64,000 bases of DNA from Methylorubrum thiocyanatum (lineage in GTDB: Bacteria > Pseudomonadota > Alphaproteobacteria > Rhizobiales > Beijerinckiaceae). Positions 26,027-33,916 of the stretch are shown here, in pieces. The notes below the pieces were generated by a model. That model was not told the origin of the DNA. It saw only the letters and a list, made by a program, of their open reading frames with translations, and made no database searches. The stretch lies in the NCBI GenBank assembly GCA_014138645.1, contig JACJIB010000006.1, positions 124,001-188,000 on the forward strand, written 5' to 3'. The stretch's first letter is position 1; each line of letters opens with the position of its first letter. The translations under genes and the position numbers were made by a program.

Positions 26027-27034
26027 ATGTCGGTGATTCTTCGAAACCACTTCGCACCGCCGGCAGATCCTGCCGCTTTACGCGAAAATTGGATCGCGGC
26101 CCTGTTGCCGATCTTCCAGGCCACCCTGCCGAGCGGACGCCTGCTGTCCGGTCCGATCGGAATGGACAATTATCATCTCGGCGATCTGCTTGTGGGTGAG
26201 GTGCGGGCCCCGGCCCAGATCTTGGAACGGACGCCGCGCATGGTCGCGCAACAGGGCCTCGACCATCTGTTGCTTCAGTTCTACCATTCCGGCACCAGCC
26301 GGGTCGAAGTGGCCTGGGGCGAAACGGACGTGGCGGCGAACGCCTGCATCCTGTTCGATCTCGCCCAGCCGGTCACCGTCGTCGCCGAGCCGGTCCACGC
26401 GACCAATCTCCTGCTGCCGCGCGCCCTCGTCGCCGAAAAGGTGCCGAACATCGAGGCGCTGCACGGCCACGCCTTCGATTACGCATCGGATCGCATCAGC
26501 CGCCTGTTCTTCAATTGCGTGCGCGAACTCGTGGACTGCGTCGATGTCCTTGAGGTCCACCAGCTTCCGCATGTGAGCCAGGCCGTGGCGATGCTCGGCA
26601 GCGCCTGCCTGCGCGGACAGGCGGCGGACCGGCCTTCGGGCGACATGCAGTTGAGCATCACGATCCGGCAGCATATCGAGAAAGAACTCGCCTCGCCGCA
26701 TCTCAATGCCGAGACGCTCGCGGAGCATTTCGGCCTCTCCCGGGCGACCCTCTACCGGCAGTTCGTCGCGGAGGGCGGGGTGCAGCGCTTCATCCGCGAG
26801 CGGCGCCTGCTGCGGGCGATGAAGATGCTCACGCAACCCGGCCCGGCGGGACGGCCCCGCGTCTCGGCGGTGGCCTACGCTACCGGCTTCTCCGACGAGA
26901 AGACGTTCAGCCGCGCCTTCAAGCGCCGGTTCGGCTTCCTGCCGCGGGAGACGGAGGTCGGCTCCAGCGTCTGGGGCCGCACCACAGACGCGCAGCCGGT
27001 GCTCCAATCCTGGCTCAGGGAACTCGCGGCCTGA
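26027..27034 (+). CDS. AraC-family transcriptional regulator
   Basis: A 335-residue regulator. The N-terminal part (about 40-200) resembles the AraC-binding-like domain of the AraC_binding_2 group. The C-terminal AraC HTH spans about 225-325, with LNAETLAEHFGLSRATLYRQF as the first helix-turn-helix and VSAVAYATGFSDEKTFSRAFKRRFGFLP as the second, including the conserved F-SRAFKR-FG-P signature. ATG at 26027 is preferred over an in-frame TTG 9 nt earlier. The effector is unknown. It is divergent from flagellin and upstream of Hsp20. Confidence 0.88.
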   Translation: MSVILRNHFAPPADPAALRENWIAALLPIFQATLPSGRLLSGPIGMDNYHLGDLLVGEVRAPAQILERTPRMVAQQGLDHLLLQFYHSGTSRVEVAWGETDVAANACILFDLAQPVTVVAEPVHATNLLLPRALVAEKVPNIEALHGHAFDYASDRISRLFFNCVRELVDCVDVLEVHQLPHVSQAVAMLGSACLRGQAADRPSGDMQLSITIRQHIEKELASPHLNAETLAEHFGLSRATLYRQFVAEGGVQRFIRERRLLRAMKMLTQPGPAGRPRVSAVAYATGFSDEKTFSRAFKRRFGFLPRETEVGSSVWGRTTDAQPVLQSWLRELAA

Positions 27035-27112
27035 TCCTGCCCTGATCGCGGCCTGATCCGGACACGCGCGCTGCCTCTCGCCTCGGCGGCGCGACGATGG
27101 GCGCGTCGGCGG

Positions 27113-27126
27113 TTGATCCACCGCAA
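27113..27126 (+). promoter_or_regulatory. FixK-type box TTGATCCACCGCAA upstream of hsp20
   Basis: It fits the rhizobial FixK consensus TTG(A/C)-N6-(T/G)CAA. Its centre is 77 bp before the Hsp20 start codon, which leaves room for a class II promoter (start about 41 bp downstream). Confidence 0.65.
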
Positions 27127-27196
27127 CGCCGAGACCGCGCCCGGGGCGCAGATTCTCCCGAGCGGCCGCCCGGAGCCGCCTGACGGGAGATGATCC

Positions 27197-27673
27197 ATGA
27201 ATCTCAAATCGCTCCTCACGCTCGGCGACCGCTCCCACTCGGCCGCGGGCGAACAGCGCCCCCTGGCGCTGCCCCCGCACCGCATGATGGAGCAGATGCT
27301 CGGCGACCTCCGCTTCGGCCTCCCCTTGTTCCAGGGCGGCGCCGAGCCGCGCATGGACATCGTCGAGAAGGACGGGCAGGTCGAGATCACCGCCGAGCTG
27401 CCGGGCCTCGCGCGCGACGACGTCAAGATCGAGCTGGCCGACGACACTCTCGTCATCAGCGGCGAGAAGCGGCAGGAGAAGGAGGCGACCGAGGGCGCCC
27501 GCAAGGTCACGGAGCGCTCCTACGGCGCCTTCGTGCGCACCCTCGAACTCCCCGCCGGCATCAAGGCCGAGGACATCCAGGCGAGCATGGACAAGGGGAT
27601 CCTGACGGTGCGGCTGCCCAGGACCGCCGCGGCCCCGCCCGAAGCCAAGCGCATCGAGATCAAGGGGCCCTGA
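27197..27673 (+). CDS. small heat-shock protein, Hsp20/alpha-crystallin family
   Basis: A 158-residue sHSP with a short N-terminal region. The alpha-crystallin domain runs from EPRMDIVEKDGQVEITAELPGL (about 50) to GILTVRLPR (about 134-142), and the short C-terminal tail AKRIEIKGP contains the I-x-I anchoring motif IEI. It is an ATP-independent holdase that prevents aggregation under stress. A FixK-type box lies 77 bp upstream, so expression is probably raised at low oxygen with the neighbouring stress proteins. Confidence 0.92.
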   Translation: MNLKSLLTLGDRSHSAAGEQRPLALPPHRMMEQMLGDLRFGLPLFQGGAEPRMDIVEKDGQVEITAELPGLARDDVKIELADDTLVISGEKRQEKEATEGARKVTERSYGAFVRTLELPAGIKAEDIQASMDKGILTVRLPRTAAAPPEAKRIEIKGP

Positions 27674-27738
27674 GGCCGGTCAGGATCCGGCTGCGGAAGG
27701 CGGCCCGGCCCTGTCCCGGATCAAGGCGGGGAGGGCCT

Positions 27739-27752
27739 TTGCGCTGGATCAA
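27739..27752 (+). promoter_or_regulatory. FixK-type box TTGCGCTGGATCAA upstream of a uspA gene
   Basis: A 14-bp match to TTG(A/C)-N6-(T/G)CAA, identical to the boxes at 31364 and 36399. Its centre is 182 bp before the Usp start at 27928, so the leader would be long. Confidence 0.6.
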
Positions 27753-27927
27753 TGTCCGCCCGGCTGCCGGGCCTAGCCTCGGCATCCGTGGGGCGGAGCC
27801 TGGGGAGAGACCTTTGAGGGCAGACCTTTGAGGGCGAGGCCCGCGCGTCTTCCCCCGGCATCGCGCCCTTCCCGGCTCCCATCCCCGGCCGGTCCCATCG
27901 TCCAGCCCGCGCGGCAGGAGTTCTCCG

Positions 27928-28740
27928 ATGACCTATGCCAGCATCATGGTGTCCGTCGATCTCGGGACGCAGGCGCGCAACCGCGTCCACCTCGCCGGCC
28001 ACCTTGCCGACGATTTCCGCGCCCGGCTGATCGGCGTCGCGGCCGAGGAGGCCTCCTACGCCGTGCCGCCCGTCGGCCCGATCCCAGCGAGCGCCTACGC
28101 GCTGGCGGCCAACAACGAGATCATCCTGGCCGATCTGAAGCGCGCCCATACCGTCTTCGAGGAGGCGGCGGGCGGGCGCAGCCGCGTCGAGTGGCGCTCC
28201 AACCTCGACTTCCCCCTGCCGTTCCTGATCGGGCAGGCGGCGGCGGCCGACCTCATCGTGGCCGGCCGCAAGCCCGAAACCGGCCCGCTGCTGTGCTCGG
28301 TCGATCCCGGCGATCTCGTCATGCATCTCGGGCGGCCCGTCCTGGTGGTGCCGCCCGACACCGATCACCTCGACGTCCGGCGGGTCGCAGTCGGGTGGAA
28401 GAACACCCGCGAGGCCCGCCGCGCGATCCGGGACGCGCTGCCCTTCCTGAGCCGGGCCTCCCGGGTCATCGTGGTGTCGATCGACGACGGGCAGGGCGCG
28501 GACGACACGGCGGACGCCATCGGCTTCCTCCAGGCCCACGACATCGACGCCGTCGCGATCCGCCGGGAAGCCCGCGGCGCTCCGACCGCGCAAATTCTGG
28601 TCGAGGCGGCGTCCGAGCAGGCGGCGGACCTGATCGTCGTCGGCGCCTACGGCCACGGCCGTCTGCGGGAATGGGTCTTCGGCGGGGTCACCCGCGATCT
28701 GCTGGCCGGCGCGCCCCTCTGCTGCCTGATGAGCCACTGA
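27928..28740 (+). CDS. universal stress protein, two Usp domains
   Basis: A 270-residue tandem-Usp protein: domain 1 about 1-145 (YASIMVSVDLG start), domain 2 about 150-270. Domain 2 carries the ATP-loop-like VVGAYGHGRLREWVFGGVT. The C-terminal CCLMSH is shared with the divergent paralogue at 29302. The ATG is preceded by caggag. A FixK-type box upstream and the neighbouring stress genes suggest induction under oxygen limitation. The biochemical role is unknown, as for most Usp proteins. Confidence 0.9.
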   Translation: MTYASIMVSVDLGTQARNRVHLAGHLADDFRARLIGVAAEEASYAVPPVGPIPASAYALAANNEIILADLKRAHTVFEEAAGGRSRVEWRSNLDFPLPFLIGQAAAADLIVAGRKPETGPLLCSVDPGDLVMHLGRPVLVVPPDTDHLDVRRVAVGWKNTREARRAIRDALPFLSRASRVIVVSIDDGQGADDTADAIGFLQAHDIDAVAIRREARGAPTAQILVEAASEQAADLIVVGAYGHGRLREWVFGGVTRDLLAGAPLCCLMSH

Positions 28741-28806
28741 GCGAACCGCCGGCCACGAACCGTCGGCAACGAACCTCCTGCCCGGCGCCGCGCGATCACC
28801 GAGGCG

Positions 28807-29280
28807 ATGCCCCATGCAGAGACCCACGCGATGACCGAGACGTCCCACCTCAGGATCCCCCACGGCGGCTACGTCCTCGTCGGCGACGGCCGCGGCGCCC
28901 GGCTCCTGCGCAACGAGGGCCACGCGCGGCATCTCAGCCTCCAGGTGCAGCACCGGTTCGAGGCGCCGCCCAACCCGCCGACGCGGGCGCAGGGCACGGA
29001 CCGGCCGCCCCGCGTCCGTCAGGGCGAGTATCGCAGCGCGATCGAGCAGACCGACTGGCACGACCGCGCCGAGCAGGTTTTCGCCGAGGAGGTCGCGGCG
29101 GCGCTGGGGCGCCTCGCCGACGCCATCCCCGCCCTGGTCGTCATCGCTCCGCCGCGCATGCTCGCGCAGCTGCGGCAGGCGATGCCCGACCGGCTCAAGC
29201 CCGCCGTCATCGCCGAAATCGACAAGGACCTGGCCAAGCTCTCGGTGGACGAGATCCAGCGCCGCCTCACCCCAACCTGA
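28807..29280 (+). CDS. host attachment (PF10116-type) family protein
   Basis: A 157-residue protein (149 if the ATG at 28831 is used). It resembles the family named for attachment to host cells: HGGYVLVGDGRGARLLRNEG near the N terminus, then ALVVIAPPRMLAQLRQAMPDRLKPAVIAEIDKDLAKLSVDEIQRRL, a C-terminal block very typical of the family. The name comes from an Agrobacterium phenotype. The fold is related to release-factor-like eRF1 domains and the activity is unknown. It follows the Usp gene by 66 bp and is probably co-transcribed with it. Confidence 0.82.
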   Translation: MPHAETHAMTETSHLRIPHGGYVLVGDGRGARLLRNEGHARHLSLQVQHRFEAPPNPPTRAQGTDRPPRVRQGEYRSAIEQTDWHDRAEQVFAEEVAAALGRLADAIPALVVIAPPRMLAQLRQAMPDRLKPAVIAEIDKDLAKLSVDEIQRRLTPT

Positions 29281-29301
29281 AACCGCCTCGAAGCCCCGCG
29301 C

Positions 29302-30117
29302 TCAGTGGCTCATCAGGCAGCAGACGGAGGTCGTCTGCAGGATGTCGCGGGTCGCGCCGCCGAAGATCCACTCGCGCAGGCGGCCGTGGCCGTAGGCGCC
29401 CATCACGACGAGGTCCGCGCCCTCGCGCTCGGCGAAGCGCAGCACCGCATCGCCGGCGCCGATGGCCGGGCTCGGCAGCAGATGCGTCGTGACCGCGAGG
29501 CCGTGGTCCGACAGGTAGGCGGCCGCCCCCTCGGCGCCCGCGTGATGCGCGTCCGGGCCCACGGCGACGATGTGGATCCGCTGCGCGCGGCTCAGGAGCG
29601 GCAGGGCGTCGTGCACGGCCCGGCGCGCCTCGCGGGTGTCCTTCCAGGCCACGACGGCGCATTCGATCGCGAGGCTCTCGAGGCCGGGCGGCGCCACGAG
29701 AACGGGGCGGCCGACCGCCATCAGCAGGGCGCCGGTCGGGACGGCCATGGGACCCGGATCGCCATCGGCCGCCCCCTGCCGGCCGACGACCACGAGATCG
29801 GCCTCGCGCGCCTGCTCGGCGAGGAAGGCGAGGGGGTCGGTCAGCGCCGCGCGCCACGCCCTCCGGTTCGCCTCGCCCGCCTCCCGCTCGAACAGGGTCC
29901 GCGCCCGCTCGAGCGCCTCGCGCGTCCGCTGCTCCTCGTCCTCGTAGATCCGCTCGACCGCCAGCATGTCGCCCACCGGCATGGGACCGGGGACGCGGCA
30001 CGCGCCGACGCCGATCAGCCTCGCCCGGAAGCGCGCCGCGAGCCCTGCGGCGAGCTGAACGCGGTCCGCGGCGGCGGCGGCGAGATCGACGGAAACCATG
30101 ATGGTGGCGATCGTCAT
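29302..30117 (-). CDS. universal stress protein, two Usp domains
   Basis: A 271-residue tandem-Usp protein, paralogous to the one at 27928: same start (MTIATIMVSVDLA) and same end (GAYGHGRLREWIFGGATRDILQTTSVCCLMSH). The start was set at MTIATIM because the frame upstream of it is intergenic and carries the FixK-type box at 30188-30201, centred 77 bp before the start. It converges with the host-attachment gene, with 21 bp between stops. Confidence 0.9.
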   Translation of the reverse strand: MTIATIMVSVDLAAAAADRVQLAAGLAARFRARLIGVGACRVPGPMPVGDMLAVERIYEDEEQRTREALERARTLFEREAGEANRRAWRAALTDPLAFLAEQAREADLVVVGRQGAADGDPGPMAVPTGALLMAVGRPVLVAPPGLESLAIECAVVAWKDTREARRAVHDALPLLSRAQRIHIVAVGPDAHHAGAEGAAAYLSDHGLAVTTHLLPSPAIGAGDAVLRFAEREGADLVVMGAYGHGRLREWIFGGATRDILQTTSVCCLMSH

Positions 30118-30187
30118 CGTTCGGCCCCTCCCACGCCCGGGCGCGCCGGCCCGGACGGCATCCTCGCCCGCTCCGGCGGGCCGGACC

Positions 30188-30201
30188 TTGATCCCTCTCA
30201 A
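30188..30201 (-). promoter_or_regulatory. FixK-type box TTGATCCCTCTCAA upstream of a uspA gene
   Basis: It matches TTGA-N6-TCAA exactly, the canonical FixK half-sites, and is centred 77 bp upstream of the minus-strand Usp start at 30117. Confidence 0.7.
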
Positions 30202-30274
30202 GCGACGGCAAGGCGCGGAAAGGCCGCCCCGACGTCGCCGCCTTCTTTAAGCGACCTTCCTGGCCCCACCGCCG

Positions 30275-30919
30275 TCAGGCGAGCGTTAGGCGGTCCTCGA
30301 CCGCGGACACGCCGGGAACCGACCATGCCGCCCGCTCGGCCAGTTCGCGCTCGCGCCAGACATCGACGCAGCCGTCGAGGATCACCTTGCCGCCCTCCAC
30401 GCTCACCCGGATCGTGTCGGGGGCTTTCGCGCTCCGCTTCAGCGCTGCGCGGATGCGGGCCCGGACCTCGTCGGCCCGGGCCGCGGGCTTCACGGCGATG
30501 AGGTTGACGATGTCGGTGACGCCGGCGAGGCGGCGCAGGGCGCGGTCGACCGCCGCCTTCTGGTGGTAGCGGGGTACGCTGCCCTCCAGGGTGACGCAGC
30601 CCCGCTCGACCTTGAGCGCGATGGATCGCTCCGGGATCTCCACATCCCATTCCAGCACCCGGGCGCAGCGGTCGGCCAGCGCCTCGTCGCCGATCCGCGG
30701 GTTGTCCGGATAGCGGACCTCGATCTGCTCGACCACGGCGCGCACCCCGCGCACCCGCAGCGCGGCCCGCTCGGCGATGCCCTTCTCGGCATAGTTCCGC
30801 ACATGCCCGGTGAGCGTCACGACGCCGTTCTCGACCGCGACGCCGATCTGCGCCGCATCGATCATGGGCGCGAGTTCGAGCTCGTCGAGCACGTGCCGGC
30901 GCACGGTGATGTCGTCCAT
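30275..30919 (-). CDS. triple BON-domain protein
   Basis: A 214-residue protein with three BON domains (about 1-68, 75-142 and 147-214). Each has the pattern V-x-V-x2-G-x-V-x-L-x-G-x-V with an Ala-rich helix, for example IGVAVENGVVTLTGHVRNYAEKGIAERAA. There is no signal peptide, so it is likely cytoplasmic, unlike OsmY. BON domains bind phospholipid or larger ligands. In Rhizobiales, similar three-BON proteins occur next to Usp genes in stress clusters. It probably shares the promoter of the small membrane protein 34 bp upstream. Confidence 0.87.
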   Translation of the reverse strand: MDDITVRRHVLDELELAPMIDAAQIGVAVENGVVTLTGHVRNYAEKGIAERAALRVRGVRAVVEQIEVRYPDNPRIGDEALADRCARVLEWDVEIPERSIALKVERGCVTLEGSVPRYHQKAAVDRALRRLAGVTDIVNLIAVKPAARADEVRARIRAALKRSAKAPDTIRVSVEGGKVILDGCVDVWRERELAERAAWSVPGVSAVEDRLTLA

Positions 30920-30953
30920 CTCCCGCCTCCTCGCTCCGAAGGGCTTCAGCCGC

Positions 30954-31172
30954 TCACAGGACCACCAGGAACAGCGCCGTCGTCACCACGGCGGCCACGA
31001 TGGCCAGGGCGAGGGCCTGCAGGCTTGGCAGCGTCTCGTAGCGGGCGATGTCGGTGACGACGTCCGCGGCGGCCTGCGCGCCGGCGCCCGCCTCGTGGCG
31101 CGGCACCGGCCCGGCCGGCACCCGCGCATAGCGCACCGTCTCGATATAGGTGGATTGAAGCACAACGCTCAT
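30954..31172 (-). CDS. small C-terminally membrane-anchored protein
   Basis: A 72-residue protein beginning MSVVLQSTYIETVRYARV. It has a hydrophilic middle and a single C-terminal transmembrane helix, ALALAIVAAVVTTALFLVVL, so it is tail-anchored. A gggagcg ribosome site supports the start at 31172. No family is recognised. A FixK-type box is centred 66 bp upstream, and the BON-domain gene follows 34 bp downstream. It is thus a probable low-oxygen-induced inner-membrane protein. Confidence 0.7.
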   Translation of the reverse strand: MSVVLQSTYIETVRYARVPAGPVPRHEAGAGAQAAADVVTDIARYETLPSLQALALAIVAAVVTTALFLVVL

Positions 31173-31231
31173 CGCTCGCTCCCTTAGTTCGTCCAATGGG
31201 TGCCATCCTGCGCCGCCGGCCGGCCCGTGCC

Positions 31232-31245
31232 TTGATCCAGCGCAA
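31232..31245 (-). promoter_or_regulatory. FixK-type box TTGATCCAGCGCAA upstream of the small membrane protein
   Basis: It is the reverse complement of the boxes at 27739, 31364 and 36399. Its centre is 66 bp upstream of the minus-strand start at 31172. With the box at 31364 it makes a divergent pair. Confidence 0.65.
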
Positions 31246-31318
31246 GGCGTCCGCGGCCGGCCCGCCGCAGCCTCGCCCCGCGGGAGGCCGCCGGTTCCAG
31301 GGGGCCGGACCTCGACCC

Positions 31319-31362
31319 GGCTCCTCGCCCCGGTTCTTCGCTTCGGCTCCTCGCCCCGGTTC
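31319..31362. repeat. 18-bp direct repeat GGCTCCTCGCCCCGGTTC
   Basis: Two exact copies at 31319-31336 and 31345-31362 (26-bp period), ending 2 bp before a FixK-type box in the divergent Usp promoter. It could be a regulatory element or simple slippage. Confidence 0.55.
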
Positions 31363-31363
31363 C

Positions 31364-31377
31364 TTGCGCTGGATCAA
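31364..31377 (+). promoter_or_regulatory. FixK-type box TTGCGCTGGATCAA upstream of a uspA gene
   Basis: It matches TTGC-N6-TCAA and is centred 63 bp before the Usp start at 31434. This spacing allows a class II promoter with a leader of about 20 nt. Confidence 0.7.
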
Positions 31378-31433
31378 CGCGGCCGCGGGTCGGTGCGGCA
31401 CTCTCCGGGCCGTGTCCGTCACCGGAGAAGACG

Positions 31434-32294
31434 ATGCCGAAGCCGCCGACCGCCGCCCCCACGGGCCTTCGTGACATTCTCGTCGGCCTCACCGAGGAGG
31501 GCCGGGGCGACGAGACCGCGAGCGCGCTCAGCGTCGGCCTGTCGCTCGCCGGCCTGACCGGCGCCCATCTCACCATCCAATCCGCCGCCCGCCACCTGAC
31601 CTTGGTCGCCGGAGCGGGCTGGGGCTTCGTCAACGACCTCGTCGTGGAGGAGAACCGCCGCCTGAGCGCCCGCGCCCGGGCCGTCGCCGAGCGCGCCGTG
31701 ACGGAGGCGGCGCTCGAAGGCATCAGCTGTTCGATCGAGGTGCCCGCGCTCGCCTATCCGGAGCTGGTCGGGCGGCTCACCGCCCGCGCCCGGCTCGCCG
31801 ACCTGACCGTCCTCGACGCCGAGGCGCGGGAACTCGACCTCGACCGCGACCTGATCGACGGCGTCCTCTTCGGGAGCGGGCGCCCGCTCCTCGTGGTGCC
31901 GCCGGGCTGCGATGCGTTCTCGGCCCGGCGGATCCTCGTCGCCTGGGACGGCAGCGCCCAGGCGGCGCGGGCCGCCAACGACGCGCTGCCCTTCCTTCGG
32001 GCGGCCGAGGCGGTGGAGATCGTGTCCGTGGTCGGCGAGAAGGATCTCTCGACCGCGGTGGCGGGCGCCGAGTTCGCGCCGCATCTGGCCCGCCACGGCG
32101 TGAACGTGTCGGTGAACAGCGTGCCGGTTCAGGGCGACGCCGCGCAGACGCTCGAACGCCAAGCCAGCCTGTTCGGCGCGGAGATGCTCGTGATGGGCGC
32201 CTACCGGCATTCGCGCCTGAAGGAATGGCTCCTCGGCGGCGTGACGCACGCGCTGCTCACCCGCAGCCCGGTCCCGCTGCTCCTCGCCCACTGA
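31434..32294 (+). CDS. universal stress protein, two Usp domains
   Basis: A 286-residue tandem-Usp protein. The first domain has LRDILVGLTEEGRGDETASALSVGLSLA, and the second has ARRILVAWDGSAQAARAANDALPFL. The ATP-loop region reads VMGAYRHSRLKEWLLGGVT. Arg replaces the second loop glycine, so ATP binding is uncertain. It is closely paralogous to the gene at 36467, which shares the long identical stretch around AWDGSAQAARAANDALPFLR. A FixK-type box lies upstream. Confidence 0.9.
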   Translation: MPKPPTAAPTGLRDILVGLTEEGRGDETASALSVGLSLAGLTGAHLTIQSAARHLTLVAGAGWGFVNDLVVEENRRLSARARAVAERAVTEAALEGISCSIEVPALAYPELVGRLTARARLADLTVLDAEARELDLDRDLIDGVLFGSGRPLLVVPPGCDAFSARRILVAWDGSAQAARAANDALPFLRAAEAVEIVSVVGEKDLSTAVAGAEFAPHLARHGVNVSVNSVPVQGDAAQTLERQASLFGAEMLVMGAYRHSRLKEWLLGGVTHALLTRSPVPLLLAH

Positions 32295-32346
32295 GCGCCG
32301 GCCGAGTGCAGGGTCTGAGTCGGCGTCGGGAGGCCGGGGCGCCGGC

Positions 32347-33036
32347 TCACGCCTCCGCCACGGGGCGGAGGCGGCCGCGGTGCAGCGTGATCCGCCGGCT
32401 GGCCGTGCGGCGGAGCGCGCCGTCCTCTTCGAGCTGCGAGAAGGTGCGCGAGACGGTCTCGATGGTCAGACCGAGATAGTCGGCGATGTCGCGCCGCGTC
32501 ATCGGCAGGGCGAAGGTCCCGGTGCCGCCGAAGCGCCGGTCGACCTCGATGAGGAAGGCGGCGAGGCGGCCCTGGGCCGAGCGGCGCCCGAGCAGGAGCG
32601 CGAGATCCTGGGCGTCGCGCAGGCTCGCCGTGGCCATGCTCCAGAGCTGGCAGGCGACCTCGGCGCTGCGGGTGGCGGCGCGCTCGATCGGCCGCCGGGG
32701 GAAGATCAGCACCCGGGTGTCAGAGAGCGCCTCGGCCGTATGCCAGTGGGTCTCGCCTTGCTCGAAGCCGAACAGGTCGCCGGCCAGGTGGAAGCCGGTG
32801 ATCTGGCGCCGTCCGTCGTTGAGCATCTTGTGGGAGCGCACCGCTCCCTCGACGACCCGGTAGACGAAGCCGGCCTCCTCCCCCTCGCCGTAGACCTCCT
32901 CCTCGCGGGCATAGGCGTAGGGCGTGCCGATGAGGTCGGGGCAATCGGCGAAGAGGCCGCTTCCGTGGATGCTCCGCAGGGATGTGCGCGGATCCGCGGC
33001 GGCCGGCGAGAATCTCCGTGTCGGCTTGATGCCCAT
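32347..33036 (-). CDS. FixK-like Crp/Fnr-family regulator
   Basis: A 229-residue regulator: cNMP-like beta roll (about 25-135, with FVYRVVEGAVRSHKMLNDGRRQITGFHLAGDLFG), dimer helix, and HTH (about 165-215, with MTRRDIADYLGLTIETVSRTFSQLEEDGAL). The recognition helix IETVSRTFSQL has the E-x2-SR arrangement of FNR/FixK proteins that read TTGAT half-sites. No N-terminal cysteine cluster is present, so it is FixK-like rather than an Fe-S FNR. ATG at 33036 is chosen because TGAGGAGCG precedes it. The same bases form an earlier in-frame ATG at 33051. It probably acts on the TTG(A/C)-N6-(T/G)CAA boxes around it. Confidence 0.87.
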   Translation of the reverse strand: MGIKPTRRFSPAAADPRTSLRSIHGSGLFADCPDLIGTPYAYAREEEVYGEGEEAGFVYRVVEGAVRSHKMLNDGRRQITGFHLAGDLFGFEQGETHWHTAEALSDTRVLIFPRRPIERAATRSAEVACQLWSMATASLRDAQDLALLLGRRSAQGRLAAFLIEVDRRFGGTGTFALPMTRRDIADYLGLTIETVSRTFSQLEEDGALRRTASRRITLHRGRLRPVAEA

Positions 33037-33109
33037 CGCTGCGCTCCTCATCCGTCTCGATGGGGCGAGAGTGGGCGCGCCGCGGCGGCGGCGATATTCC
33101 GGTCACTCT

Positions 33110-33129
33110 CTTAAGTGGGCCTGCTTAAG
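33110..33129. promoter_or_regulatory. pair of CTTAAG sites upstream of the FixK-like gene
   Basis: Two CTTAAG palindromes at 33110-33115 and 33124-33129, 14 bp apart and 75-95 bp before the regulator start. The even spacing suggests a bound protein, but no known site matches. Confidence 0.3.
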
Positions 33130-33183
33130 GAGGACTACGTAGGGATGCAGAGCGGCTTCGCCTCGACTCCATCCGCAGGAGCA

Positions 33184-33233
33184 CTTGCGCGTCACTTGCG
33201 GACCTCTTGCCGCTCCCTTGCCGACCTCTGTTG
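33184..33233. repeat. four CTTGC words at an exact 11-bp period
   Basis: CTTGC occurs at 33184, 33195, 33206 and 33217, followed by a slipped TTGC at 33231. This gives one copy per helical turn on the same face of the DNA, in the leader region between the FixK-like gene and the FixK box at 33276. Confidence 0.5.
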
Positions 33234-33275
33234 CGAGTCCTTCGCCGGGCCCGTTGCAGGCCGGTTTCCGGTGCG

Positions 33276-33289
33276 TTGCGCGAGATCAA
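33276..33289. promoter_or_regulatory. FixK-type box TTGCGCGAGATCAA
   Basis: It matches TTGC-N6-TCAA. It is 240 bp upstream of the FixK-like start (33036) and 34 bp past the stop of the receiver gene. It could autoregulate fixK with a long leader, but it has the weakest positional support of the eight. Confidence 0.45.
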
Positions 33290-33322
33290 CGCCGTGCGGC
33301 GCGCCGCCTGTCAGCCTTTCGA

Positions 33323-33829
33323 TCAGCCGGAGCAGGGAAGGCGCACGCCGTGCCCCCCCGCCGTTGCGCCCTGGGCCGATCCGCGCAAGCCGCCGCGCCC
33401 GCAAAGTCCCGCGGCGGGCTCCTCCTCGTCCCGCCACGGCTGCCGGCGGCCGCCCGGCCCGGTCGTCACCAGTTCCAGAACCCCCTCGAAGACGAGGGGC
33501 TTCTCGACCACGGGAAGCCCGGCGGCCCGCGCCCGCAGCCGGATGCCCGGATCGGGGTGACCGGTGATCAGGACGACGGGAACGCGGGCATCGAGATCCC
33601 GCAGGCGGCCGAACACTTCGAGGCCGTCCATGCCCGGCATGACCTGATCGAGCAGCACGAAGGCCGGGCTCGGGCCGGGAAAGGCCGCCAGCAGGTCCGC
33701 CCCGCTGGCGAAGGACGAGACGCGGTGCCCCGCGCTCTCGAACAGGAAGCAGGTCGAGTGCAGGACGGCCGAGTCGTCGTCCACGACGTAGACGAGGCTC
33801 GGAGCGGGCAACCCTGCGGAGGATGACAT
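33323..33829 (-). CDS. single-domain response regulator (receiver only)
   Basis: A 168-residue protein with one receiver domain: acidic pocket DDD (17-19), phospho-acceptor Asp61 in FVLLDQVMPGMDG, Thr/Ser switch in VLITGH and Lys110 in VVEKP. The last 50 residues are Gly/Arg-rich with no output domain. It lies directly downstream of fixJ, but an own FixK-type box at 33903-33916 is centred 80 bp before its start. An alternative ATG at 33880 would lie upstream of the expected transcription start. It may act as a phosphate sink or feedback partner of FixL, as FixT does in rhizobia. That is inference. Confidence 0.82.
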   Translation of the reverse strand: MSSSAGLPAPSLVYVVDDDSAVLHSTCFLFESAGHRVSSFASGADLLAAFPGPSPAFVLLDQVMPGMDGLEVFGRLRDLDARVPVVLITGHPDPGIRLRARAAGLPVVEKPLVFEGVLELVTTGPGGRRQPWRDEEEPAAGLCGRGGLRGSAQGATAGGHGVRLPCSG

Positions 33830-33902
33830 GGGACGGTCGCCGGGTGGAATCGCGGATCGGACGAGGCGGAATCCCATCATGGGCCTGCTCCCGGCGCCTG
33901 CC

Positions 33903-33916
33903 TTGATCGTCCTCAA
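33903..33916 (-). promoter_or_regulatory. FixK-type box TTGATCGTCCTCAA upstream of the receiver gene
   Basis: It matches TTGA-N6-TCAA exactly. It overlaps the stop codon of fixJ (33913-33915) and is centred 80 bp before the receiver start, so it gives the receiver gene its own FixK-dependent promoter. Confidence 0.7.
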
